Assembly: GCA_050115015.1 (NCBI GenBank)
Contig: JASFRI010000139.1
Span: forward strand, 1 to 10,132
Reading direction: 5' to 3'
Length of the DNA: 10,132 nt
Source of the DNA: JASFRI01 sp050115015
GTDB lineage: Bacteria > Acidobacteriota > Polarisedimenticolia > CBDVAL01
The notes below the pieces were generated by a model. It worked only from the letters and a program-made list of their open reading frames with translations. It was not told where the DNA came from and did no database searches. Positions 1-7,005 of this stretch are shown one piece after another (positions within the stretch are counted from its first letter, which is position 1; each line of letters starts with the position of its first letter). Both the position numbers and the translations under genes were made by a program.

Positions 1-63
1 GGGGGTGAGGTCCGGCTTGCTCGGGTGGGTCGGCGGGTGCTACCTTCCCGCCCGGAGATCCCG

Positions 64-813
64 TTGCGATACCTCGTCCTGAGCGACATCCACGCGAATC
101 GCGAGGCCCTCGACGCCGTCCTGGCGGATGCGGCGTCGCAGGCCTGGGACCGGAGCCTGATCCTGGGCGATCTGGTGGGTTACGGTGCCGATCCCAACGC
201 CGTGATCCAGAGCATCCGCGAGCTTGACCCCGACCGGATCGTCCGCGGAAACCACGACAAGGTGGTGGCGGGGATCACCGACGGCGAGCACTTCAATCCC
301 CTGGCGAGAGAGTCGGCCCTGTGGACGCGTGAGGTCCTCGAGGCGGACCACCGCGAATGGCTGCGCTGCCTGCCCGAGGGACCCTGCTGCCCCGAGGGGG
401 AGCCCACGGTGCTGCTCTCCCACGGCGCCCCCTTCGACGAGGAGGCCTACATTCTCGGGCACGAGGATGCACTGCTGGCCTTCGAGCTCGGCGGCTTCCG
501 CCTCTGCCTGTTCGGGCATACCCACTATCCGATGGTCATCGGCTTCCAGGGAGAGGACCTGGAGGCGGTGGGCCCCCCGACGGTGGACGGCGGCGTCGTG
601 CCGCTGGTGAACGGCCGGCGGCACCTGATCAACCCGGGGTCCATCGGGCAGCCGCGGGACGGGAACCCCCGCGCATGCTACGCCATCCTGGACACGGGGT
701 CGGGGCAGGTGGAGTACCGGCGCGTCGCCTACGCGGTCGAGAGCGCCATGGCCCGCATCATCGAGGCCGGCCTGCCGGCTCCCCTGGCGGCCCGCCTCCC
801 GCGCGGCATCTGA
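64..813 (+). CDS. Calcineurin-like metallophosphoesterase, YfcE/MJ0936 type
   Basis: A predicted cytoplasmic 249-residue phosphoesterase with a two-metal active site. All motifs of the small Metallophos_2 family are visible in order: SDIHAN (D-x-H) within the first dozen residues, GDLVGYG near 35, GNHD near 63, SHG near 123 and GHTH near 155, followed by the NPGSIGQPRDG block typical of this branch. Relatives hydrolyse phosphodiesters in vitro; some resemble ApaH-like or PrpE-like enzymes. The substrate here cannot be read from the sequence. The frame is open back to a GTG at 25, but I prefer the TTG at 64: it gives the usual MRYLVLSDIHAN beginning and has GGAG at 54-57, six bases upstream. 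The 13 extra residues from the GTG match nothing in the family. A strong hairpin lies 20 bases after the stop, so the gene probably ends its own transcript. Family call sure; start fairly sure. Confidence 0.88.
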   Translation: MRYLVLSDIHANREALDAVLADAASQAWDRSLILGDLVGYGADPNAVIQSIRELDPDRIVRGNHDKVVAGITDGEHFNPLARESALWTREVLEADHREWLRCLPEGPCCPEGEPTVLLSHGAPFDEEAYILGHEDALLAFELGGFRLCLFGHTHYPMVIGFQGEDLEAVGPPTVDGGVVPLVNGRRHLINPGSIGQPRDGNPRACYAILDTGSGQVEYRRVAYAVESAMARIIEAGLPAPLAARLPRGI

Positions 814-833
814 GCACGCGAGTAAGGTGGGGC

Positions 834-858
834 GGCCGGCGCGGCATCCGCGCCGGCC
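834..858 (+). terminator. Intrinsic-type terminator hairpin after the phosphoesterase
   Basis: A perfect 11-bp inverted repeat (GGCCGGCGCGG / CCGCGCCGGCC) is separated by the three bases CAT, starting 20 bases after the stop of the phosphoesterase gene. TCGTTCC follows, a poor but present T-containing tail such as GC-rich genomes often show. Stem quality and position make termination the simplest reading. The symmetric stem could also act on antisense transcription. Confidence 0.68.
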
Positions 859-949
859 TCGTTCCGCACCCTGCGGCGCCGTGCCGCCGGCGGAGGGGCC
901 CGGTCCCGCGCCCGGCCCCGGAGCGCTGGCCCGGGGCTCCCCCGGACCG

Positions 950-955
950 TATAAT
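950..955 (+). promoter_or_regulatory. Candidate -10 box (TATAAT) of the small Cys-rich gene
   Basis: A perfect TATAAT stands in otherwise extremely GC-rich DNA, 9 bp before the ATG at 965. No good -35 exists at the matching distance (927-932 reads TGGCCC) and there is no TGn extension. If used, transcription would start near 962, so the mRNA would begin about three bases before the start codon and be essentially leaderless. The box also partly overlaps an ATG (954), so chance cannot be excluded. Confidence 0.4.
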
Positions 956-964
956 GAGCGTTCT

Positions 965-1240
965 ATGAGCCAGAACGAACCCCTCAGCTGCAGCCATCGC
1001 GCACCGGACGACGACTTCTTCTGCGAGAAGTTCGGCGTCTGGTACCCGCTGGCGGACTGCAACTACCGGGTGCTGAACCGGACCTACGAGGGGTGCGTTC
1101 GCTGCTTCCAGGGCCGCGTCAACCTGCGGAGCCCTCGGGTGCCGCTGGCACGGGGGGGCGAGGTCGCGGCGAACGTGCTGCGCTTCCCGGCCTCCGACGA
1201 GGAGCGGGCCGTGCCGGCGACGGCGCCGCGCAAGGGCTGA
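965..1240 (+). CDS. Small cysteine-rich protein of unknown function
   Basis: A 91-residue protein that I do not recognise. The first 50 residues carry five cysteines and a histidine: C9-x-H11, C20, C32 and a C44-x2-C47 pair, with aromatic residues around them (FFCEKFGVWYPLADC). This spacing suggests a small metal-binding or zinc-ribbon-like domain, which is inference. The rest, from about residue 55, is Arg/Pro/Ala-rich and probably disordered. No signal peptide or membrane segment is visible. The frame is open further upstream to 827, but that part is low-complexity Pro/Gly/Ala and overlies the terminator-to-promoter gap, so ATG 965 is preferred. There is no strong Shine-Dalgarno, only GAG at 956-958, which fits leaderless or weak initiation from the TATAAT at 950. 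It stands alone between a terminator and a convergent gene. The protein is probably real because a cysteine pattern this regular is unlikely in a chance frame. Confidence 0.6.
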   Translation: MSQNEPLSCSHRAPDDDFFCEKFGVWYPLADCNYRVLNRTYEGCVRCFQGRVNLRSPRVPLARGGEVAANVLRFPASDEERAVPATAPRKG

Positions 1241-1281
1241 GCCCGCCGGGGCCACCGCCGGTCGATCCCCGGGGCCCGGCT
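1240..1281. terminator. Possible bidirectional terminator between convergent genes
   Basis: The whole gap between the convergent stops (1240 on +, 1286 on -) can fold into a bipartite stem. The outer AGCC (1240-1243) pairs with GGCT (1278-1281), and the inner CCGGGG (1246-1251) pairs with CCCCGG (1267-1272), around a 15-base loop. There is no T tract on either side. The position fits a shared terminator, but such pairings are common in DNA this GC-rich. Confidence 0.3.
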
Positions 1282-1285
1282 CCGA

Positions 1286-2389
1286 TCACCCCACCCACCA
1301 TCCCGTGGCGTACAGCGCCGTGAAGAACCCCGCGAAGGGCAGGCTCAGGGCGAGGTAGGCGAGGCGCAGCCTCGGCTGCCGCCCTGCGAGCCAGCCGAGG
1401 GCGCCGAACAGCGGGAACGCTCCCAGCGCCAGCCGGCTGAAGGAGAACAGGCCGGAGGAGAGGGGCAGCAGGAGCGCCGCGGTGGCGTAGAGGCCGGGGC
1501 CGATCCCCACCCGGCGGAAGACCACCGGAAGGAGCGCGAGGCAGAGCAGCGCCATGGTCAGGTCGACCACGGAGCCGCTGGCACCGTGGGGGTGCGGGTC
1601 GCGCAGGAACTCCACGAGAAAGGTCCAGGGGGGCCCGACGGTGCCGCGCCAGCGCTCCTGCCGGGCCACGAAGGCGAGCGGATCCCCGAACACGAGGCCG
1701 CAGAACGCGGCCTGAGCGCCCAGCCCCAGCGCGGGGCCCGCCGCCGCCAGGCGCGTACTCCAGCCGCCCCGGGAGCGGAACAGGAGGGGGAGCACCAGGA
1801 GGAACCCGATCGGGCGGCTCAGCGCGGCGGCGGCCCCGAGGAGCCCCGAGAGCAGCGTGCGGCCACGGTCGGCGGACAGCAGTGTCCCCACCGCGAGGAG
1901 CAGGAAGAGCGACTCGGAGTACGGGGCGGAGAGGAACAGGGTCGTCGGGAACGTCGCCAGGGCGATGCCGGCCGCCCGGGCGGCCGGCTCGCCGAGCCTC
2001 GGGGTCAGCCACGCCTGCATGGCGTAGAGGAGGCCGAGCATGGCAGCGTTGGAGATCAGCAGCGCCGCCACCAGGGGGGAGATCCATCCCCCCGACAGCG
2101 TGACCAGCGCGTGGATCGCACCCGGATAGAGCGGGAAGAAGCCCGAGGTGTCCTCGGGCCGGTTGCGAGGTGCCAGATCCGGGCGCTCCTGCAGGGCGCC
2201 GTAGCCTCGCTCGGCGATGAGGAGGTACCACTCGGCGTCCCAGTGGACCCAGGCCTGCAACGCGCGGGCATCGCTGCGGTAATGATGGAGGTTCCCGGGC
2301 TGGGCGGCGTCGCCGGAGGCGAGCAGCCCGGTGGCGAGCCATGCGAGCAGGAAGATCGGGATCCGCGTGGCCAGGAAGATCGAGGCCAC
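1286..2389 (-). CDS. GT-C membrane glycosyltransferase, PIG-V mannosyltransferase type
   Basis: A 367-residue integral membrane protein with about eight to ten hydrophobic segments. After a first membrane helix (about 4-24) comes an extracytoplasmic loop with the motif WDAEWYLLIAERGY (about 50-63), which matches the PIG-V/GT-C signature with the probable catalytic D51. FFPLYP follows, then the stretch FPTTLFLSAPYSES and later RPIGFLLVLPLLFR and GDPLAFVARQERW, all typical of the bacterial PIG-V-like group. Such enzymes transfer a sugar, often mannose, from a polyprenyl-phosphate donor on the outer face of the membrane. Donor and acceptor are unknown here. The GTG start at 2389 is chosen because GAGGG lies six bases upstream on the minus strand and the first helix begins at once. 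The gene is divergent from the pil block, with its own promoter candidate at 2477-2505. A role in glycosylating pilin or surface polysaccharide is only a possibility. Confidence 0.8.
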   Translation of the reverse strand: MASIFLATRIPIFLLAWLATGLLASGDAAQPGNLHHYRSDARALQAWVHWDAEWYLLIAERGYGALQERPDLAPRNRPEDTSGFFPLYPGAIHALVTLSGGWISPLVAALLISNAAMLGLLYAMQAWLTPRLGEPAARAAGIALATFPTTLFLSAPYSESLFLLLAVGTLLSADRGRTLLSGLLGAAAALSRPIGFLLVLPLLFRSRGGWSTRLAAAGPALGLGAQAAFCGLVFGDPLAFVARQERWRGTVGPPWTFLVEFLRDPHPHGASGSVVDLTMALLCLALLPVVFRRVGIGPGLYATAALLLPLSSGLFSFSRLALGAFPLFGALGWLAGRQPRLRLAYLALSLPFAGFFTALYATGWWVG

Positions 2390-2476
2390 CTCCCACCCTC
2401 GCTCCCCTGGACTCTCGATGGCCGCCTCCTGCCCGCTGGTGGGATCCAGCCCTGGGGTCCCCGCCGGACCGGGTGG

Positions 2477-2505
2477 ATCCTAGGTGCCGGGATCCGCACC
2501 GTCAA
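2477..2505 (-). promoter_or_regulatory. Promoter for the glycosyltransferase, with dyad in the spacer
   Basis: Read on the minus strand, TTGACG (2505-2500) is followed after 17 bp by TAGGAT (2482-2477), a good sigma-70-type match. It would start transcription near 2470, about 80 bases before the GTG at 2389. The spacer is almost filled by the dyad GGTGC-N8-GCACC (2483-2487 and 2496-2500), centred on a GGATCC. This is where a repressor or a MerR-like spacer-binding activator would sit. The operator role is inference; the promoter match is visible. Confidence 0.5.
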
Positions 2506-2558
2506 GCCGTTGCCGCCGTCGCCGCCGGATCGCGGAAACCATTGAAAAGTCTGAGTTC

Positions 2559-2587
2559 TTGACAGTCTTTCGGGGCGAACCTAGAAT
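2559..2587 (+). promoter_or_regulatory. Sigma-70-type promoter of the pil operon
   Basis: TTGACA (2559-2564) and TAGAAT (2582-2587) are separated by exactly 17 bp, giving a perfect -35 and a five-of-six -10. The bases just upstream (ATTGAAAAGT, 2541-2550) are unusually A/T-rich for this DNA, like an UP element. The start would be near 2594, leaving a leader of about 195 nt before pilB. This is the only convincing promoter ahead of pilB and probably drives at least pilB-pilT-pilC. Its -35 lies about 53 bp from the divergent -35 of the glycosyltransferase gene. Confidence 0.72.
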
Positions 2588-2593
2588 GGAGCG

Positions 2594-2788
2594 GGGTCGC
2601 TTTTCAGGACCCGGGCAGTCGCAGAAACCACGCCGGGCCGAGTCGTTGCCCGGCCTCGAACCCCACCGGGGCCTCATCGGCCCGGATGTCTTGCCGACCG
2701 CGGAATCCGGTCCATCCGGAAACCCCGCCTCCGAAGCGAAGGGCACGGTCCCCGACGTGCCCGGGATGCGACACCGAGAGGTTCATCG
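2594..2788 (+). promoter_or_regulatory. Structured 5' leader of pilB
   Basis: About 195 transcribed bases with no convincing gene and several stems. GCCGGGC/GCCCGGC (2632-2638 with 2648-2654) is a perfect 7-bp stem with a 9-base loop. CCCC/GGGG (2661-2664 with 2668-2671) competes with GGGCC/GGCCC (2669-2673 with 2679-2683), as the two share bases 2669-2671. A TCCGG/CCGGA stem spans about 2706-2720. A perfect 7-bp stem GGGCACG/CGTGCCC (2741-2747 with 2756-2762, 8-base loop) ends 13 bases before the Shine-Dalgarno GAGAGG (2776-2781). Mutually exclusive pairings resemble an attenuator or riboswitch, but I could not match a known class, including the c-di-GMP GEMM motif. The high GC content makes some stems expected by chance. 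Confidence 0.42.
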
Positions 2789-4507
2789 ATGACGATCAAG
2801 CTGGGTGAGATGCTGATCAAGGCACGCCTGCTCACCCAGGATCAGTTGAACCAGGCGCTCGAGCACCAGAAGACGGAAGGTGGGAAGCTGGGCTTCAACC
2901 TCGTCAAGATGGGGTTCGTCCGCGAGGAGGACATCACCGATCTGCTCTCGAAGCAGTACGGTGTCGCCTCTGTCAACCTCCGGGAGACGCAGATCGACGA
3001 GTCGGTGGTGAAGCTGATCCCCTCGGAGGTGGCGCAGAAGTACCTCATCCTGCCGATCCGGCGCACCGGCGCCACCCTGACCATCGCCATGGTGGACCCG
3101 ACGAACGTGTTCGCCATGGACGACATCAAGTTCATGACCGGGTACAACGTCGACCCCGTGGTGGCGTCGGAGATGGCCATCAAGGAGGCCATCGACAAGT
3201 ACTACGGCTCGAGCCACGAGCTGGAGCTGAAGAAGGTCATGGACGAGATGGCCGAGACGGAGAGCGCGGCCGATCTCGAGCTGATGGACGAAGAGGAGGA
3301 CGTCGACCTGGCGAGCCTGGAGGCGGCCACCGAGGACGCCCCCGTCGTCAAGCTCGTGAACCTGATCCTCACCGACTCCATCAAGCGGACGGCGAGCGAC
3401 ATCCACATCGAGCCGTACGAGAAGGACTTCCGGGTGCGGTTCCGGATCGACGGCGTGCTCTACGAGATCATGAATCCGCCGCTCAAGCTCCGCGATGCCA
3501 TCATCTCGCGCATCAAGATCATGGCGAAGCTCGACATCGCGGAGAAGCGCCTGCCGCAGGACGGCCGGATCAAGATCAAGATGAAGATGCAGGGAAAGAA
3601 CCGGGAGATGGACTATCGTGTCTCCGTGCTCCCGACCCTCTTCGGCGAGAAGATCGTTCTCCGGCTCCTCGACAAGGAGAACCTCATGCTGGACATGACC
3701 CGGCTGGGGTTCGAGACGCTGTCGCTGAAGAAGTTCGAGCATGCGATCTTCAAGCCCTACGGGATGGTGCTGGTGACCGGCCCCACCGGATCGGGAAAGA
3801 CGAACACCCTGTACTCGTCCATCAGCCGGGTCAACACTCCCGAGACGAACATCATGACCGCGGAGGACCCGGTGGAGTTCAACCTTCACGGGATCAACCA
3901 GGTTCAGATGAAGGAGAGCATCGGTCTGAACTTCGCGGCGTCGCTGCGCTCCTTCCTGCGACAGGATCCGAACATCATCCTGGTGGGAGAGATCCGCGAC
4001 TTCGAGACCGCGGAGATCGCGGTCAAGGCGGCGCTCACCGGCCATCTCGTACTCTCCACGCTGCACACCAACGACGCGCCCTCCACCATCAACCGCCTGA
4101 TGAACATGGGGATCGAGCCCTTCCTCGTGGCCACGTCGGTCAACCTGATCTGCGCCCAGCGCCTCATCCGGCGGGTGTGCTCGGAGTGCAAGGAGGAGAT
4201 CCACCTGCCGCCGCAGGCGCTGGTGGACATCGGGTTCGACGCCGACGAGGCGCCCAAGGTGAAGGTGTTCAAGGGCCGCGGATGCGGCCTGTGCAACAAC
4301 ACGGGATACAAGGGCCGCGTCGGTCTGTACGAGGTGATGGACATCGACGACGAGATCCGCGAGCTGGTTCTCTGCGGGGCCTCGTCCGTCGAGCTGAGAA
4401 AGAAGGCGATCGAGCAGGGTATGATCACCCTCAGGGGGAGTGGCCTCCAGAAGCTCCGGGACGGGGTGACCACCATCGAGGAGGTCGTCCGGGAGACCGT
4501 GATCTGA
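2789..4507 (+). CDS. pilB: Type IV pilus assembly (extension) ATPase PilB
   Basis: A 572-residue cytoplasmic hexameric ATPase that powers pilin polymerisation at the PilC platform. The N-terminal T2SSE_N/MshEN region (about 1-140) opens with two 24-residue motifs (4-27 and 33-56) five residues apart, the c-di-GMP-binding arrangement of MshE. An acidic linker (about 145-185) follows. The motor domain shows SDIHIEP (203-209), Walker A GPTGSGKT (331-338), Walker B LVGEIRD with E401, and the TGHLVLSTLHTND His-box stretch. Near the C-terminus, C464-x2-C467 and C499-x2-C502 make the zinc-binding tetracysteine that marks PilB/GspE and is absent from PilT. ATG 2789 has GAGAGG seven bases upstream. 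The gene is first in the operon, 40 bases before pilT. Motor, zinc motif and length are all normal for PilB. Lys replaces Arg at the start of both MshEN motifs and Arg replaces Gly at 13, so ligand binding is plausible but unproven. Confidence 0.97.
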   Translation: MTIKLGEMLIKARLLTQDQLNQALEHQKTEGGKLGFNLVKMGFVREEDITDLLSKQYGVASVNLRETQIDESVVKLIPSEVAQKYLILPIRRTGATLTIAMVDPTNVFAMDDIKFMTGYNVDPVVASEMAIKEAIDKYYGSSHELELKKVMDEMAETESAADLELMDEEEDVDLASLEAATEDAPVVKLVNLILTDSIKRTASDIHIEPYEKDFRVRFRIDGVLYEIMNPPLKLRDAIISRIKIMAKLDIAEKRLPQDGRIKIKMKMQGKNREMDYRVSVLPTLFGEKIVLRLLDKENLMLDMTRLGFETLSLKKFEHAIFKPYGMVLVTGPTGSGKTNTLYSSISRVNTPETNIMTAEDPVEFNLHGINQVQMKESIGLNFAASLRSFLRQDPNIILVGEIRDFETAEIAVKAALTGHLVLSTLHTNDAPSTINRLMNMGIEPFLVATSVNLICAQRLIRRVCSECKEEIHLPPQALVDIGFDADEAPKVKVFKGRGCGLCNNTGYKGRVGLYEVMDIDDEIRELVLCGASSVELRKKAIEQGMITLRGSGLQKLRDGVTTIEEVVRETVI

Positions 4508-4515
4508 TCGCCATG

Positions 4516-4534
4516 CGCGGCACCGGTTGCCGCG
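4516..4534 (+). promoter_or_regulatory. Intercistronic hairpin before pilT
   Basis: A perfect 7-bp stem CGCGGCA/TGCCGCG (4516-4522 with 4528-4534) with a five-base loop fills the pilB-pilT gap. Its last base is the first base of the pilT Shine-Dalgarno GAGGAG (4534-4539). Fold and position suggest an effect on pilT translation or on mRNA processing. There is no T tract, so termination is unlikely. Confidence 0.4.
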
Positions 4535-4547
4535 AGGAGACGCTTCC

Positions 4548-5672
4548 ATGGCCGTTACGCTACACCAGCTGCTGAAGACCCTGGTCGAACAGGGCGGCAC
4601 GGATCTGCACGTCACCACGAACTCACCGCCGCAGATCCGGATCGACGGCAAGCTGGTCCCCCTGCAGCTTCCCCCGCTCACGGCCACGGAGACCAAGAGC
4701 CTCGTCTACAGCGTGCTCACGGACAACCAGAAGCACCGTTTCGAGGAGAGCATGGAGCTGGACCTGTCGTTCGGCGTGAAGGGGCTCGCCCGGTTCCGGG
4801 CCAACGTGTTCAGCCAGCGGGGTGCGGTCGCCGGAGCGTTCCGGACCATTCCGTGGGAGATCAAGTCGTTCCGGGATCTGGGGCTTCCGGACGTGGTCAG
4901 CAAGCTCTGCGAGAAGCCCCGCGGACTCATCCTCGTCACCGGGCCTACCGGCTCCGGAAAATCGACCACCCTCGCCGCGATGCTCGACAAGGTCAACAGC
5001 GAGCGCCACGAGCACATCGTCACCATCGAGGACCCGGTGGAGTACCTGCACTCCCACAAGAAGTGCGTGGTGAACCAGCGGGAGCTGCACAGCGACACCC
5101 ATTCCTACTCGAACGCCCTCAAGTCGGTGCTGCGCGAGGACCCCGACGTCGTCCTCATCGGCGAGATGCGTGACCTGGAGACCATCGAGGCGGCGCTGCG
5201 CATCGCGGAGACCGGGCATCTGACCTTCGCCACCCTGCACACGAACTCCGCGGTGCAGACCATCAACCGGATCATCGACGTGTTCCCTTCCCATCAGCAG
5301 GCGCAGATTCGCGCGCAGCTCTCCTTCGTGCTGGAGGGGATCATGTGCCAGGCGCTGCTGCCGCGGGCCAGCAACCAGGGTCGGGTGCTCGCCATGGAGA
5401 TCCTGGTGCCCAACTCCGCCATCCGGAACCTGGTCCGGGAGGACAAGATCCACCAGATCTACTCGATGATGCAGACCGGCCAGGCGCAGTTCGGGATGCA
5501 GACCTTTAACCAGTGTCTCGCGACGCTCTACATGAAGAAGCAGATCACGCTGGCCACGGCCCTGGCCCGCTCCTCCAATCCGGACGAGCTCCAGGATATG
5601 ATCAACCGCGGCGCGGGGGTCCTGGGCGCCGAGGCTCAGGGGTTGGACAAGCGACGCCCGGTCCGCCGGTAG
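4548..5672 (+). CDS. pilT: Type IV pilus retraction ATPase PilT
   Basis: A 374-residue cytoplasmic hexameric ATPase that depolymerises pili and drives twitching. A PAS-like N-terminal region starts directly (TDLHVTTNSPPQIRIDG), with no MshEN domain. Then come Walker A GPTGSGKS (132-139, K138), the Asp-box TIEDPVEY, Walker B LIGEMRD with E206, and the His-box TGHLTFATLHTNSA. The C-terminal AIRNLVRE (291-298) is the PilT signature needed for retraction in studied homologues (AIRNLIRE). The tetracysteine of PilB is absent, separating the two ATPases cleanly. ATG 4548 is chosen over the in-frame TTG 4527 because GAGGAG (4534-4539) is eight bases upstream and MAVTLHQLL is the usual beginning. The length is within the PilT range, with a short basic tail (KRRPVRR). 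It lies 40 bases after pilB and 39 before pilC, so it is very likely cotranscribed with both. Confidence 0.97.
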   Translation: MAVTLHQLLKTLVEQGGTDLHVTTNSPPQIRIDGKLVPLQLPPLTATETKSLVYSVLTDNQKHRFEESMELDLSFGVKGLARFRANVFSQRGAVAGAFRTIPWEIKSFRDLGLPDVVSKLCEKPRGLILVTGPTGSGKSTTLAAMLDKVNSERHEHIVTIEDPVEYLHSHKKCVVNQRELHSDTHSYSNALKSVLREDPDVVLIGEMRDLETIEAALRIAETGHLTFATLHTNSAVQTINRIIDVFPSHQQAQIRAQLSFVLEGIMCQALLPRASNQGRVLAMEILVPNSAIRNLVREDKIHQIYSMMQTGQAQFGMQTFNQCLATLYMKKQITLATALARSSNPDELQDMINRGAGVLGAEAQGLDKRRPVRR

Positions 5673-5679
5673 ACGGGCC

Positions 5680-5693
5680 GGACGGGGACGTCC
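5680..5693 (+). promoter_or_regulatory. Short intercistronic hairpin before pilC
   Basis: GGACG/CGTCC (5680-5684 with 5689-5693) forms a 5-bp stem closed by the GNRA-type tetraloop GGGA. It ends four bases before the pilC Shine-Dalgarno GGAGG (5698-5702). The stem is short, but the tetraloop would stabilise it. It occupies the same place relative to the ribosome site as the stems before pilB and pilT. Confidence 0.3.
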
Positions 5694-5711
5694 TAACGGA
5701 GGTGCGGGAGC

Positions 5712-6920
<1,209 letters not shown>

Positions 6921-6945
6921 CGCAGGGAACGCAATCCCGCTGTGA

Positions 6946-6978
6946 CCGGGCCCGGCGGCGATGAGCCGCCGGGTCCGG
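6946..6978 (+). promoter_or_regulatory. Long inverted repeat in the pilC-pilS gap
   Basis: Bases 6946-6959 pair with 6965-6978 in a 14-bp stem with a single G-U pair, around the five-base loop GATGA; the inner nine pairs (CCCGGCGGC/GCCGCCGGG) are perfect. It starts 26 bases after the pilC stop. No T tract follows. It may be a partial terminator or a 3' stabiliser separating the motor genes from the regulator genes. Its loop holds the alternative pilS ATG at 6961, which favours the later start at 7006. Confidence 0.6.
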
Positions 6979-7005
6979 AGCGTCCTCCGACGGGACGCCG
7001 CTCTC

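Noticed and set aside
17..46. TTGCTC and TACCTT, 18 bp apart, as a promoter for the phosphoesterase
   Set aside because: Only three of six bases match in each box; too weak to annotate, and the sequence upstream is missing. A TGA at 6-8 could end an upstream gene, but eight bases are not enough to judge.
954..968. Four-codon ORF overlapping the start of the Cys-rich gene
   Set aside because: It would lie mostly upstream of the transcript start predicted from TATAAT, and its ATG is part of that box; probably coincidence.
1146..1160. TGGCACG as half of a sigma-54 promoter
   Set aside because: No TTGC follows at the required spacing, and it lies inside the small Cys-rich gene.
2586..2792. Open frame in the pilB leader whose stop overlaps the pilB start (ATGA), including a possible 8-codon upstream ORF from ATG 2766
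   Set aside because: No Shine-Dalgarno before ATG 2766, Pro/Gly/Arg-rich composition expected for random GC-rich DNA, and the first ATG (2586) lies before the predicted transcript start. The overlap with pilB is most likely chance.
4513..4575. ATG 4513 as a small gene between pilB and pilT
   Set aside because: It is out of frame with pilT, mostly overlaps it, and has no ribosome site. The GAGGAG at 4534 clearly serves ATG 4548.
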